From assembly GCA_963695155.1 (NCBI GenBank), contig CAVOGD010000006.1:558001-622000 (forward strand): a DNA stretch of 64,000 bases, read 5' to 3'. A model generated the notes under the pieces. It ran no database searches. It saw nothing but the letters and a program-made list of their open reading frames with translations, and was not told where the DNA came from. The DNA comes from SG8-30 sp963695155. Its GTDB lineage: Bacteria > Pseudomonadota > Gammaproteobacteria > Steroidobacterales > Steroidobacteraceae. Shown here piece after piece: positions 37,623 through 46,275 of the stretch. The position numbers and the translations under genes were made by a program. How positions within the stretch are numbered: the first letter of the stretch is position 1; each line of letters begins with the position of its first letter.

Positions 37623-38546
37623 ATGACCATGGACGCACGGAACAGCCGGAAACCAGGCAGCAGCGGCAAGGCCGCGGGCGCCGGCAGGACAGGCCGCCTC
37701 GGCGTGCTGAAGACCTACAAGATCTACATCGGCGGCAAGTTCCCGCGCAGCGAGTCCGGCCGCTACTACCGGGTCGTGGACCGCGACCGCGCGCCGCTGG
37801 CGAACGCCTGCCTGTCCAGCCGCAAGGACTTCCGCGAGGCGGTCGTCGCCGCCCGCGCGGCCTTCAAGGGCTGGTCCGCCAGCAGCGCCTACCTGCGCGG
37901 CCAGATCGTGTACCGCATCGCCGAGATGCTCGAGGGGCGCCGCGGGCAGTTCGTGGACGAGCTATGCGCCCAGGGCGGCACGCGGGCCGCGGCCGCGCGC
38001 GAGGTCGATGCGACGATCGACCTGCTCGTGTACTACGCCGGCTGGGCCGACAAGTACCAGCAGGTGTTTTCCAGCGTCAACCCGGTCGCCTCGTCGCACT
38101 TCAACTTCTCGCTGCGGGAGCCGACCGGCGTCGTGTCGCTGCTGGCGCCGCAGGATCCGCCGCTGCTGGGGCTGGTCGCCAACCTGGCGCCCGTCATCGC
38201 GGGCGGCAACACCTGCGTGGCGCTGGCCAGCGAGGCGCGGCCGCTGGCGGCGGTCAGCCTTGCGGAGGTGCTGCACTCGTCGGACCTGCCCGGCGGGGTG
38301 GTGAACATCCTGACTGGCAGCCAGGCGGAACTGCTCGAGCACTTCGCCTCGCACATGGACGTCAATGCCATCGTGTACTGCGGCAGCGACCGCGCCGCCG
38401 CCGCCAGGATCGAGACGCTGGCGGCCGGCAACATCAAGCGCTTCGTCCTGCGCGAGCCGGTGCCCGGCAACAGGGCCACCGGCGACCCGTACCTGATCTG
38501 CGCGACCCAGGAAGTGAAGACCACCTGGCACCCGATCGGCCGCTGA
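37623..38546 (+). CDS. Truncated aldehyde dehydrogenase-like protein without catalytic residues
   Basis: A 307-residue protein matching the N-terminal cofactor-binding part of ALDHs ('IYIGGKFPRSESGRYYRV', 'VYYAGWADKYQQVF', 'GNTCVALASEARPL', 'LPGGVVNILTG'). The usual Glu and Cys segments are missing, and it ends in 'TTWHPIGR' where the catalytic part would follow. The reading frame is clean, and I see no remnant of a C-terminal half downstream. It forms an operon with deoC and the full ALDH (15-base gap). It may pair with the full enzyme as a non-catalytic subunit, or be a stable truncation. Confidence 0.8.
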   Translation: MTMDARNSRKPGSSGKAAGAGRTGRLGVLKTYKIYIGGKFPRSESGRYYRVVDRDRAPLANACLSSRKDFREAVVAARAAFKGWSASSAYLRGQIVYRIAEMLEGRRGQFVDELCAQGGTRAAAAREVDATIDLLVYYAGWADKYQQVFSSVNPVASSHFNFSLREPTGVVSLLAPQDPPLLGLVANLAPVIAGGNTCVALASEARPLAAVSLAEVLHSSDLPGGVVNILTGSQAELLEHFASHMDVNAIVYCGSDRAAAARIETLAAGNIKRFVLREPVPGNRATGDPYLICATQEVKTTWHPIGR

Positions 38547-38585
38547 GCGGGGGACCTGACGGCCGCGCGCAGGCGTCCGCCCGCG

Positions 38586-38969
38586 TCAGTTGTTCCGCGC
38601 GCCCTGCTCCACCCAGCGGCGCACCAGCAGTTGTTCGGCTTCCGTCAGCGGCGGCAGGTCGCCGTGCGGCATGCGGATGGACGGGTCGGCGCGACCCTCG
38701 ATGAGCATGGTCAGCGCGCTCGACAGGGCGTCGCCCGGGATCACGACCGGGCCGAACTTCGTGCCCCTCATGATCTCTGGGTAGGTCGTCATGCCGAGGC
38801 CGCTCGCCTCGTAGCCGACTTCCCCGTACGCGTGGCACACGGCGCACCGCTTCTTCAGCAGCGGCTGCACCTCGGCCGAGTAGCTGACGTCCGGCTCACT
38901 CGAGCAGGCGCCCAGCGCCAGCGCGGCGAGCAGGGTGGGGACGAAGATGCGGAAAGAAGCAGCTGACAT
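38586..38969 (-). CDS. Cytochrome c-domain lipoprotein
   Basis: A 127-residue lipoprotein: the signal ends in a lipobox 'LALGACSS', so Cys becomes lipidated. One heme motif, 'CAVCHAYG', is followed by segments with a few Met residues ('EASGLGMTTYPEI') and the end 'LLVRRWVEQGARNN'. It resembles the short Planctomycete-type cytochrome domain. It is probably an outer- or inner-membrane-tethered electron carrier. It is encoded alone, on the opposite strand to its neighbours. Confidence 0.83.
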   Translation of the reverse strand: MSAASFRIFVPTLLAALALGACSSEPDVSYSAEVQPLLKKRCAVCHAYGEVGYEASGLGMTTYPEIMRGTKFGPVVIPGDALSSALTMLIEGRADPSIRMPHGDLPPLTEAEQLLVRRWVEQGARNN

Positions 38970-39144
38970 GTTGTGAACTCCGGGTCGGTCCTGGCGGGCT
39001 TCGCGCCGCATACCTTACTGCGAAATCACGGAATTTCGTAGAACCGCGCCCACGGGCCGCCCGGCGGGCGTTAAGCTTGGTGCCGGGCCGCCCGCCGGCA
39101 TGCGGGAGGGACCGCACGCACGCGCGGCCAGGGGAATGTGCTCG

Positions 39145-40089
39145 ATGGCAATCAGGGTCCTGGAAATCCACTACTTTGCGGCGCGCATTCCGCCCACCGA
39201 CGCGGCGGCCGGCGGCATGCGGGACTTCTATGCCGACGTGCTGGACCTCGGCGGCGGCACCCATCCGAACCCGCCACAGGTGGCCTATGCCGTGGCCGAC
39301 ATCGCCGAGACCCGCGCCGAACTGGACCGCCTGGGCATCGAGTACCGCGTGCGGGAGGGCGCCGGGGATCCGCCCGTGCCGCGGCTGTTCCTGAGGGACC
39401 CGGCCGGCAATCCGCTGGAGATCCACCAGGTCGACACCTGCAGCTGCACGACGACGGCGTGTGCCGGGACGCCGGAGACCTATACGCGGGTTCGCAGTGC
39501 GGTGATGTTCGCCGACATGCGCGGCTTCACCAGCATTTCCGAGCTGCTGACCCCCGCGGAGGTGGTGCCGCTGCTCAACGAATACTTCGCCATGCTGACG
39601 GAGACCACGCTCAGCCACGGCGGCACGGTGCTCAACATGGCCGGCGACGGCCTGATGGTGTGCTTCGGCGTGCCGCAGGAGCAAAGCGACGCGCCGGGGC
39701 GGGCCGTGGACACCGCGCGCGAGATGCTGGGGCGGTTTGCCGCCATGGCGCTGCGCTGGAAGCTCAAGCACGGCATCGAGACCGGGCTTGGCATCGGCAT
39801 CAACGTCGGCGAGGTGATCGCCGGCAACGTGGGCTCGGACAGCTACAAGAGCTACACCATCATCGGCGACACGGTCAACGTCGCGGCACGCCTGAGCCAG
39901 CGCGCCCGCGCCGGCGAGGCGCTGTTTTCCGGCGCCGTGAAGCGCTCGCTGGAGGAGACGGGCCACGACCTGCCGGTGCTCGAGCTGCCCGCCCTGCAGT
40001 TGCGCGGCCGCGCCTCGCCCGTCGAGATCTTCTGCCTGCCGGCCGATGACAGGCTCGACTTCCGGCCCCAGACCGCGACCAGCCCCTGA
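39145..40089 (+). CDS. Fusion of VOC (glyoxalase-like) domain and class III nucleotide cyclase
   Basis: A 314-residue protein with two domains. Residues about 1-95 are a VOC/glyoxalase-like fold ('MRDFYADVLDLGGG', 'PRLFLRDPAGNPLEIHQ'). A short Cys-rich linker 'DTCSCTTTACAG' follows. Residues about 111-290 are a class III adenylate/guanylate cyclase: the first metal Asp in 'MFADMRGF', the second in 'MAGDGLMVCFG', and the Asn/Arg pair in 'TVNVAARLS'. The base-specificity position that is usually Lys before the second Asp reads Asn ('LNMAGD'), so substrate choice is uncertain. The VOC part may sense a small molecule. I chose ATG 39145 because GGGGA precedes it at good distance. Confidence 0.85.
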   Translation: MAIRVLEIHYFAARIPPTDAAAGGMRDFYADVLDLGGGTHPNPPQVAYAVADIAETRAELDRLGIEYRVREGAGDPPVPRLFLRDPAGNPLEIHQVDTCSCTTTACAGTPETYTRVRSAVMFADMRGFTSISELLTPAEVVPLLNEYFAMLTETTLSHGGTVLNMAGDGLMVCFGVPQEQSDAPGRAVDTAREMLGRFAAMALRWKLKHGIETGLGIGINVGEVIAGNVGSDSYKSYTIIGDTVNVAARLSQRARAGEALFSGAVKRSLEETGHDLPVLELPALQLRGRASPVEIFCLPADDRLDFRPQTATSP

Positions 40090-40092
40090 GCC

Positions 40093-40788
40093 CTACCACT
40101 CCTTGCGGCCGGGCAGCAGCCCGGCCAGTTCGGTGCGCGTCAGGTTGCGCCACTGGCCCGGCGCGAGTCCCGCCAGCGTCACGTTGACGACCCGCACGCG
40201 CTGCAGGCGGCGCACCGTGTAGCCGAAGTGCTTGCACATGCGGCGGATCTGCCGGTTGAGGCCCTGCGTCAGCACGATCCTGAAGCTGTTGCGGGCCACG
40301 CGCTCGGTGCGGCAGGGCTGCGTGACGGCATCCAGCACGGGCACGCCGGCGGCCATGCCGTCGAGGAACGCGCGGGTCAGCGGCCGGTCCACGGTCACCA
40401 GGTATTCCTTCTCGTGGCCATTCTCGACGCGCAGGATCTCGTTGACGATGTCGCCGTTGTTGGTCAGCAGGATCAGCCCCTCGGAGTCCTTGTCCAGCCG
40501 GCCGATCGGGAAGATGCGCTCGGGGTGGCCCACGAAGTCCACGATGTTGCCGCGCACGCGCCGCTCGGTCGTGCAGGTGATGCCCACCGGCTTGTTGAGC
40601 GCGATGTACACGTGCCGGCTCGGCGCCTGCAGCGGCCGGTCGTCCACCCGCACCTCGTCGCCCTCCCCCACCCTGGTGCCGAGCTCGGCGACGCGGCCGT
40701 TCACGGTGACCCTGCCCGCGGCGATCCACGCATCCGCCTCGCGCCTCGAGCAGGCGCCGGTCTCGCTGATGAACTTGTTGATCCTCAC
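40093..40788 (-). CDS. rluF: 23S rRNA pseudouridine synthase RluF
   Basis: A 231-residue RluF/RsuA-group enzyme that makes pseudouridine in 23S rRNA (position 2604 in E. coli). An S4 RNA-binding domain ('INKFISETGACSRREAD') precedes the catalytic domain with Asp in 'PIGRLDKDSEGL', and 'HEKEYLVTV', 'GLNRQIRRMC' follow. The sequence fits RluF more than RluB or RsuA ('KPVGITCTTE', 'NIVDFV'). It is shorter than the E. coli protein because the basic tail is absent. The start is GTG at 40788. Confidence 0.9.
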   Translation of the reverse strand: MRINKFISETGACSRREADAWIAAGRVTVNGRVAELGTRVGEGDEVRVDDRPLQAPSRHVYIALNKPVGITCTTERRVRGNIVDFVGHPERIFPIGRLDKDSEGLILLTNNGDIVNEILRVENGHEKEYLVTVDRPLTRAFLDGMAAGVPVLDAVTQPCRTERVARNSFRIVLTQGLNRQIRRMCKHFGYTVRRLQRVRVVNVTLAGLAPGQWRNLTRTELAGLLPGRKEW

Positions 40789-40810
40789 GGCCCGTGACCC
40801 GCGCTGCCCG

Positions 40811-41602
40811 TCACTGGTCGAAGATCGCGACCAGCTGGCGGTTGCAGGCGAACGCCCGCCCGTCCGGGTCGTACAGCGTGGCCGTGTGGTACAGGTAGCC
40901 TTCGCCGCCGGCCGTGACCTGCGCGTCCATGTGCCACCATCGCCGCGGCTCGAAGTCGAAGTCATGCTCGAGGAATTCCAGCGCCCAGGTCAGCGAGCTG
41001 GCCGGCGCGGGATGCTCGAGCACGGACAGCGCGGGCGGCGGGATCGAGTCGGCCAGCGCAATGACGTGCGCCTCGGTCAGCGCGGCCGGGTCCTCGTGAC
41101 GCAGCAGGATGCGCGTGTGTGGCTCGGCGCCGCCGGCATACGGCATGGCGCCCGCCGCCCAGCGCATGCCCATGTGGCGCGTGAAAACGGGCGTCGCGCC
41201 CGGTACGAAGAGCCAGGCCCGCGCCGCGGCGGGATCCGGCACGGGCGCCCGCGGCAGGCTCAATGCGACGGACGACCCGCGCGGCCTGCCGTAGACGCCG
41301 AGGACGGCGGTCGCGGCATTGCCATCGCTCGAGATCCTGCACTCGGCCTGCGCGACGGACTTGCCCGCGCGCAGCAAACGCGCCTCGACGGTCACCGGCC
41401 CGGCGGCGACCGGGCCGACGAACGCGACCTGCAGCTGGCGCAGCGGCAGGCCCGCCGGCACCACCGTGCGCAGGGCCTTGTTGGCCAGCGCCGCCAGCAG
41501 GCCGCCGAACGCCGTGCGGCCCTGCATCCAGTCGTCCGGCACGATGCCCCGGCCGCGACCGTCCGCCACCTCCAGCGCCGCCATGACCTGCGAGAACTCC
41601 AC
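40811..41602 (-). CDS. TesB-like acyl-CoA thioesterase
   Basis: A 263-residue double-hotdog thioesterase. The N-terminal hotdog ('WMQGRTAFGGLLAALANKAL', 'QLQVAFVGPVAAGPVTV') and the C-terminal one ('HMDAQVTAGGEGYLYHTATL', 'ACNRQLVAIFD') are both present. Such enzymes hydrolyse acyl-CoAs to free acid and CoA. The start GTG at 41602 is the first after a plausible leader; ATG 5 codons on is an alternative. It precedes rluF on the same strand with 22 bases between. Confidence 0.82.
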   Translation of the reverse strand: MEFSQVMAALEVADGRGRGIVPDDWMQGRTAFGGLLAALANKALRTVVPAGLPLRQLQVAFVGPVAAGPVTVEARLLRAGKSVAQAECRISSDGNAATAVLGVYGRPRGSSVALSLPRAPVPDPAAARAWLFVPGATPVFTRHMGMRWAAGAMPYAGGAEPHTRILLRHEDPAALTEAHVIALADSIPPPALSVLEHPAPASSLTWALEFLEHDFDFEPRRWWHMDAQVTAGGEGYLYHTATLYDPDGRAFACNRQLVAIFDQ

Positions 41603-41687
41603 TCGTGCCTGCCTCCGCTGCCGAAGAATGCGATGATACGCGGGCTGTCGGGACCGGGTCGCCCCCGGACCGGCGCGGAACCGGACC

Positions 41688-42047
41688 ATGAAGCGAAGCC
41701 CGCCACCCGCCATCGTCTACACGACGGGACTCGGGGCCCTCTGCCCCGGCTGCCGCCGGCCCGCCGGCCAGTGCGCGTGCCGCACGAGCGACGGCCGGCC
41801 CGCCCGGGACGGCGTGGTGACGGTGTCGCGCGAGGTGTCGGGCCGCAAGGGCAAGGGCGTGTCGGTCGTGTGCGGGCTGCCGCTGGGAGCGCCGGAACTC
41901 GCGGCGCTGGCCGCGGTCCTGAAGAAGCGCTGCGGCTCGGGCGGCACGGTGCGCGACGGCCGCATCGAGATCCAGGGCGAGCAGCGCGACCGGATCGCGG
42001 CCGAGCTGGTGGACCTGGGCTACAAGGTGAAACGCGCCGGCGGCTGA
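41688..42047 (+). CDS. yciH: SUI1/YciH translation initiation factor-like protein
   Basis: A 119-residue protein with an SUI1 (eIF1) domain over about residues 42-119 ('VSGRKGKGVSVVCGLPLG', 'CGSGGTVRDGRIEIQGEQ', 'ELVDLGYKVKRAGG'). The N-terminal part carries a Cys cluster, 'LCPGCRRPAGQCAC', that could bind zinc. Bacterial YciH affects start-site fidelity in E. coli. The gene faces the thioesterase divergently. Confidence 0.9.
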   Translation: MKRSPPPAIVYTTGLGALCPGCRRPAGQCACRTSDGRPARDGVVTVSREVSGRKGKGVSVVCGLPLGAPELAALAAVLKKRCGSGGTVRDGRIEIQGEQRDRIAAELVDLGYKVKRAGG

Positions 42048-42077
42048 GCGCCCCGCGCCAACGGAAGGGAGAAACCG

Positions 42078-42659
42078 ATGGGCATGATGTACCTGCTGGC
42101 GGGCCTGGTCGTACTGCTGGGCGCGCACTCGATCCGGATCGTCGCCCCCGGCTGGCGCGACGCCATGGCCGTGCGCCTGGGCGAACAGCAGTGGAAGGGG
42201 CTGGTCGGCCTCGTGTCCATCGCCGGCTTCGTGCTGCTGGTGTGGGGCTACGGCCAGGCGCGGCTCGACCCGCTCGTGCTGTACGTGCCGCCCACCTGGC
42301 TGCGGCACCTGTCGCTGCTGCTGCTCGTGCCCATGTTCCCGCTGCTGCTGGCCGCGTTCCTGCCTGGCCGCATCAAGGCGGCCACCAAGCACCCGATGCT
42401 GGCGGCGGTCAAGCTCTGGGCGCTGGCCCACCTGCTGGCGAACGGCACGGCGGCCGATGTGCTGCTGTTCGGCGCCTTCCTGGCCTGGGCCGTGGTGGAC
42501 CGCATCTCGGTGGGCCGGCGTCCGGCGCCACCGGCGCAGGGGATGCCGGGTTCGCGGCGCAACGACGTCATCGCCGTGGTAGCCGGTCTCGCCCTGTACG
42601 TGCTGTTCGTGGCCTGGGCGCACCTGTGGCTGATCGGCGTGGCGCCGGTCGCGCACTGA
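42078..42659 (+). CDS. nnrU: NnrU family membrane protein
   Basis: A 193-residue inner membrane protein with about five helices, of the NnrU group. The family signature includes 'LLGAHSIRIVAP', 'HPMLAAVKLWALAHLLANG' and 'RRNDVIAVVAGLALY'. NnrU genes often accompany nitrite and nitric-oxide reduction genes, and the nrfHA-ygbA genes lie 1.7 kb downstream. The exact role is unknown. Confidence 0.9.
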   Translation: MGMMYLLAGLVVLLGAHSIRIVAPGWRDAMAVRLGEQQWKGLVGLVSIAGFVLLVWGYGQARLDPLVLYVPPTWLRHLSLLLLVPMFPLLLAAFLPGRIKAATKHPMLAAVKLWALAHLLANGTAADVLLFGAFLAWAVVDRISVGRRPAPPAQGMPGSRRNDVIAVVAGLALYVLFVAWAHLWLIGVAPVAH

Positions 42660-42670
42660 GCACGACGCCG

Positions 42671-43393
42671 ATGGGCCGTATCTTCGAAGTCCGCAAGCAT
42701 GCGATGTTCGCGCGCTGGAACCGCATGGCGAAGCAGTTCGCGCGCATCGGCAAGGACATCGCCATCGCGGTCCGCCAGGGCGGCCCGGAGCCCGCCAACA
42801 ACCCGGTCCTGCGGCGCGTCATCCAGAACGCACGCTCGATCAACATGCCGATGGACAAGGTCGAGGCGGCCATCCGGCGCGCGTCGGGGCAGGAGGCGAC
42901 CGATTACCAGCAGGTCCTGTACGAGGGCTACGCGCCGCACGGCGTCGCGGTGCTGGTGGAAACGGCGACCGACAACCCCACGCGCACCGTGGCCGGCGTG
43001 CGCAACATCTTCAACAAGTTCGGCGGCAATCTGGGCAGCGCCAACAGCGTGAGCTTCCTGTTCCGCAAGATGGGCGTATTCCGCCTGGACCCGTCCGGCA
43101 TCGACCAGGACGACCTCGAGCTGCACCTGATGGACCATGGGCTCGAGGAGATGGGCGAATCCACCGGCGAGCAGGGCGAGCCGCAACTGGTGGTGCGCTG
43201 CGCCTTCGAGGACTTCGGGCAGGTGCAGAAGGCGCTGGAGGACCGCGGCCTGGTGCCGCTGTCCGCGGAGTCCGAGTTCATCTGCACGGTGCCGACCGAG
43301 CTGCCGGAGACGCAGGCCACCGAGGCGCTGGCGCTGATCGACAGGCTGGAGCAGGACGAGGACGTGCAGCGGGTGTTCCACACGCTGGCCTGA
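42671..43393 (+). CDS. YebC/PmpR family transcriptional regulator or translation factor
   Basis: A 240-residue YebC/PmpR/TACO1-family protein. Three-domain layout with marks 'MGRIFEVRKHAMFARWNRMA' minus one end, 'NMPMDKVEAAIRRASGQ', 'YEGYAPHGVAVLVE' and 'GNLGSANSVSFLFRK'. Family members bind DNA or rescue stalled ribosomes at prolines. It has the 'MGRIFE' rather than 'MAGHSKW' start, which marks the YeeN-like subgroup. It starts 11 bases past the nnrU stop, so the two are likely co-transcribed. Confidence 0.9.
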   Translation: MGRIFEVRKHAMFARWNRMAKQFARIGKDIAIAVRQGGPEPANNPVLRRVIQNARSINMPMDKVEAAIRRASGQEATDYQQVLYEGYAPHGVAVLVETATDNPTRTVAGVRNIFNKFGGNLGSANSVSFLFRKMGVFRLDPSGIDQDDLELHLMDHGLEEMGESTGEQGEPQLVVRCAFEDFGQVQKALEDRGLVPLSAESEFICTVPTELPETQATEALALIDRLEQDEDVQRVFHTLA

Positions 43394-43470
43394 GCCGCGC
43401 ACTGTTCTGCGGAAAGCCGGCCGGTCGCACGGCCCGGTAGGGCCGACGCCCTCCCGCCGCCACCCCCGAC

Positions 43471-43740
43471 TCAGGACTTCCAGCGTCGCAGCCTGCGTCG
43501 TCCGTTGCGCGGCGCCGGCCCGCGGCCGTCCACCTGCGGGTCGTGCTCGATGGCCCAGCGCTCGCGGAAGGACTGCAGCGCCTCGCCGTTGATGCCGGCG
43601 TGGCGATTCGACAGCAGCAGCGACGACGGCGGGCAGACCCGTGCGCGGATCAGGCCGAGGTCGCAGGCGGCATCGAACACGCTGGGGTACCAGCGTTCCC
43701 AGCCGGGCATGATGCGGTCGAGTTGGTGACGCAGGCTCAC
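43471..43740 (-). CDS. Small protein of unknown function
   Basis: An 89-residue protein I do not recognise, starting with GTG at 43740. It has a well-formed aromatic segment 'LDRIMPGWERWYPSVFDAAC' and ends in a very basic tail ('RNGRRRLRRWKS') that could bind nucleic acid. Upstream frame extension to 43860 has poor coding look. Evidence is only its sensible amino-acid make-up. Confidence 0.45.
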   Translation of the reverse strand: MSLRHQLDRIMPGWERWYPSVFDAACDLGLIRARVCPPSSLLLSNRHAGINGEALQSFRERWAIEHDPQVDGRGPAPRNGRRRLRRWKS

Positions 43741-43895
43741 GGGACCGACGCTATACCGGTTGGCCGTCCCAGGCAACGTGAACCGGTCACGGAACGTCGC
43801 CGCCCGCACCGGGCCGGCGGCTGCGGAAAGTGCCGTTGGCGCGCTGCCGCCGCACGCCACACAATGGGCGCCTGGCGGCGGCGGGGTCGCGCGCG

Positions 43896-44198
43896 ATGAG
43901 CCACAAGCAAGAGAACTTCCTTCGCACCCTGTTCCACGACCCGGTCAGCGGCAACATCCACTGGCGCGAGGTCGAGTCGCTGCTGCGGCACCTGGATGCC
44001 GAAATCCAGCAACTGTCCGGCGCGCGCCTGCGCGTCACGCTGAACGGCGTCGAGGGTATCCTGCACCGCCCCCACCACAGCAACGTGCTGGATCGCTCGG
44101 GCGTCAAGCACGTGCGCGAGTTCCTGGCGCGCGCGCGCGCCACCCCATCGCAGTACGCAGAGCGCGGCCGCCTCCCGCACCGCGAGCCTGGCCATTGA
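43896..44198 (+). CDS. HicA-like toxin (no antitoxin seen)
   Basis: A 100-residue protein that resembles the HicA group of mRNA interferases: 'NIHWREVESLLRHL', a beta strand 'RLRVTLNGVEGILHRPHH' and 'VKHVREFLARA'. The conserved His is kept in 'LHRPHH'. HicA toxins normally sit next to a hicB antitoxin gene, but neither the flanking ORF on the minus strand nor the downstream nrfH resembles HicB. It could be a solitary relative with another role. The C-terminal 15 residues are extra. Confidence 0.72.
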   Translation: MSHKQENFLRTLFHDPVSGNIHWREVESLLRHLDAEIQQLSGARLRVTLNGVEGILHRPHHSNVLDRSGVKHVREFLARARATPSQYAERGRLPHREPGH

Positions 44199-44328
44199 CC
44201 CAGGTCAAGCCGCGCCCGACCGCGCGGCGCGGATTTCCACCGCTGCCCGAGCCGCCCGATCCCGGTAAGATCGGGGCCTGCGGCGTGGCGAGCGCCGCGC
44301 CGCGGACGGCAGGCTGAAACACGGGATC

Positions 44329-44838
44329 ATGCGGACCGGAAAGACATTATTGCTGGTGCTGGGCGTCTCGGTCGGGATGCTGCTCGGCCTGGGCGGCTTC
44401 ACGTTCCAGTACGCCGAGGGACTGTCCTACCTCAGCACCGACCCCGAGGTCTGCGCCAACTGCCACATCATGCGGCCGCAGTACGACTCCTGGCTGAAGT
44501 CCAGCCACCACACGGCCGCCGTCTGCGTGGACTGCCACCTGCCCGCGAATTTCGTCGGCAAGTACGTCGCCAAGATGGAGAACGGCTACCACCACTCGAA
44601 GGGCTTCACGTTCCAGGATTTCCACGAGCCGATCATGATGAAGCCGCGCAGCGCGCAGATCCTGCAGGCGAACTGCATACGCTGCCACGAGGACCTCACG
44701 CACGCCCTGCAGACGGCCACGGACGACGCGGTGCAGTGCGTGCACTGCCATCGCTCGGCCGGGCACGGCGACACCGTCGGCATGGGCGGCGCTGCCGACC
44801 CGCACGAGATGACCACGATTGAAAGGACGGAACCATGA
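44329..44838 (+). CDS. nrfH: NrfH tetraheme cytochrome, quinol oxidase of nitrite reductase
   Basis: A 169-residue NapC/NrfH-family protein with an N-terminal membrane helix ('TLLLVLGVSVGMLLGLGGF') and four heme motifs: CANCH, CVDCH, CIRCH and CVHCH. The first is followed by Ile-Met, so Met can be its ligand as in NrfH. It oxidises menaquinol and passes electrons to NrfA. Its stop overlaps the nrfA start (ATGA), so the two are translated together and form the NrfHA complex. Confidence 0.93.
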   Translation: MRTGKTLLLVLGVSVGMLLGLGGFTFQYAEGLSYLSTDPEVCANCHIMRPQYDSWLKSSHHTAAVCVDCHLPANFVGKYVAKMENGYHHSKGFTFQDFHEPIMMKPRSAQILQANCIRCHEDLTHALQTATDDAVQCVHCHRSAGHGDTVGMGGAADPHEMTTIERTEP

Positions 44839-46275
44839 GAACGCATCAAGACGGCTGGTCGACCACTACCGTCGTTGCCGCCATCGCGGCGGTCGCCGTC
44901 GTGACGGCCCTCGTCACGGCGCTGCTGGTCAACGTCTTCGAGCGCAAGAGCGAGTCGCGCGACCCGTACGTCCGCCTTGCCGAGGTGACCGAGGACACGA
45001 CCGACCCGGCGATCTGGGGCATCAACTGGCCCAAGCAGTACGACAGCTACAACCTGACGGCGGTCGCCACGCGCACGCGCTTCGGCGGCCACGGCGGCAG
45101 CGAGGCCCTGCCCGAGGAGAAGATCGACCGCGACCCGTGGCTCAAGCGGATGTTCCTGGGCTACGCGTTCTCGATCGACTACCGCGACCGGCGCGGGCAC
45201 GCCTACATGCTGGCCGACCAGGAGGCCACCGAGCGGCTGACCAAGCCGCAGTCGGGCTCGTGCCTGCACTGCCACGCGTCCATCATGCCGCTGTACCGCG
45301 AACTCGGCGACGGCGACGCCATGAAGGGCTTCGAGGAAAGCTACAAGTACACCTACCAGGAACTGAACGAGCAAGCTGCACGAGATCGGGCCACGCCCAC
45401 CCCGTCTCCTGCGTGGATTGCCACGACCCGGACACGATGCAGCTGCGCGTCACGCGCCCCGGCTTCATCAACGGCATCCGCGCGCTGGCCGAGTCCGACG
45501 CCGCCGGTCCCGCACCTGCCGTCGGTGGAACGCTGGCGCGCCGGCCCGCGCAGCGAGCCCTACGACCCGAACGGCGAGGCGTCGCGCACCGAGATGCGCT
45601 CGTTCGTCTGCGGCCAGTGCCACGTCGAGTACTACTGCGCGACGAAGATGCCGCTGACCTTCCCGTGGGGCAAGGGCCTGACGTGCCGAGCGACCTCGAG
45701 GCCTTCTGGAACGAGACGAAGTTCGACGGACGGCTCGCGCTTCTTCGACTACACGCACGCCGAGACGCGGCGCGCCGATCCTCAAGGCGCAGCACCCGGA
45801 GTTCGAGCTGTGGAGCCAGGGCATCCACGCGCGCAGCGGCGTCGCCTGCGCCGACTGCCACATGCCCTACATGCGCGACGGCGCGACCAAGGTGTCCGAC
45901 CACTGGGTGCGCAGCCCGCTGCTCAACATCAACCGCGCCTGCCAGACCTGCCACCGCCAGCCCGAGGAGGAGATCAAGGCGCGCGTGGACGCGATCCAGC
46001 AGCGCAACTTCGAGCTGCTGCAGCGCGGCGGCGAGGCGCTGATGGACCTGCTGGACGCCGTGCAGGAGGCGCGCCGCGCCGGCGCGACCGACGCGCAGCT
46101 GGCCGACGCCCTCGAGCTGCAGCGCAAGGCGCAGTGGCACCTCGACTTCATCGCCGCCGAGAACTCGATGGGCTTCCATGCACCGCAGGAGGCGGCCAAG
46201 GTGCTCGGCGAGGCGGCCGACTACGCCCGCCAGGGCCAGGTCGCGGCAATGTCATGGGCCACCCGCGGGAAGTAG
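44835..46275 (+). CDS. nrfA: NrfA pentaheme nitrite reductase, CxxCH at first heme (frameshifted)
   Basis: Ammonia-forming nitrite reductase of about 478 residues after frame repair. It has a signal-anchor N-terminus. Five heme motifs are seen: 'CLHCH', 'CVDCH', 'CGQCH', 'CADCH' and 'CQTCH'. The first would be the catalytic heme, where the usual NrfA motif is CxxCK; here it is CxxCH. Active-site context 'QCHVEYYC', 'LTFPWGKGL', 'AQHPEFELWSQGIHARSGV' and 'HWVRSPLLNINRACQTCH' is kept. The frame changes at about 45372, 45391, 45502, 45683, 45728 and 45770 (five +1, one -1), each time with family sequence on both sides. Sequence error is the simplest cause. Confidence 0.88.

Noticed and set aside
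38566..38847. Possible missing C-terminal half of the short aldehyde dehydrogenase in the next region
   Set aside because: The sequence after 38546 belongs to a convergent cytochrome lipoprotein gene, and no frame shows the ALDH Cys region.
40232..43393. Long plus-strand open frame of over 1000 codons running into YebC
   Set aside because: Only its last 240 codons, from 42671, are real (YebC). The rest is antisense to rluF and the thioesterase or out of frame with yciH and nnrU.
45372..45773. Programmed ribosomal frameshifting in nrfA
   Set aside because: Six changes in one gene, no common slippery heptamer and similar breaks in unrelated genes argue for sequence error.
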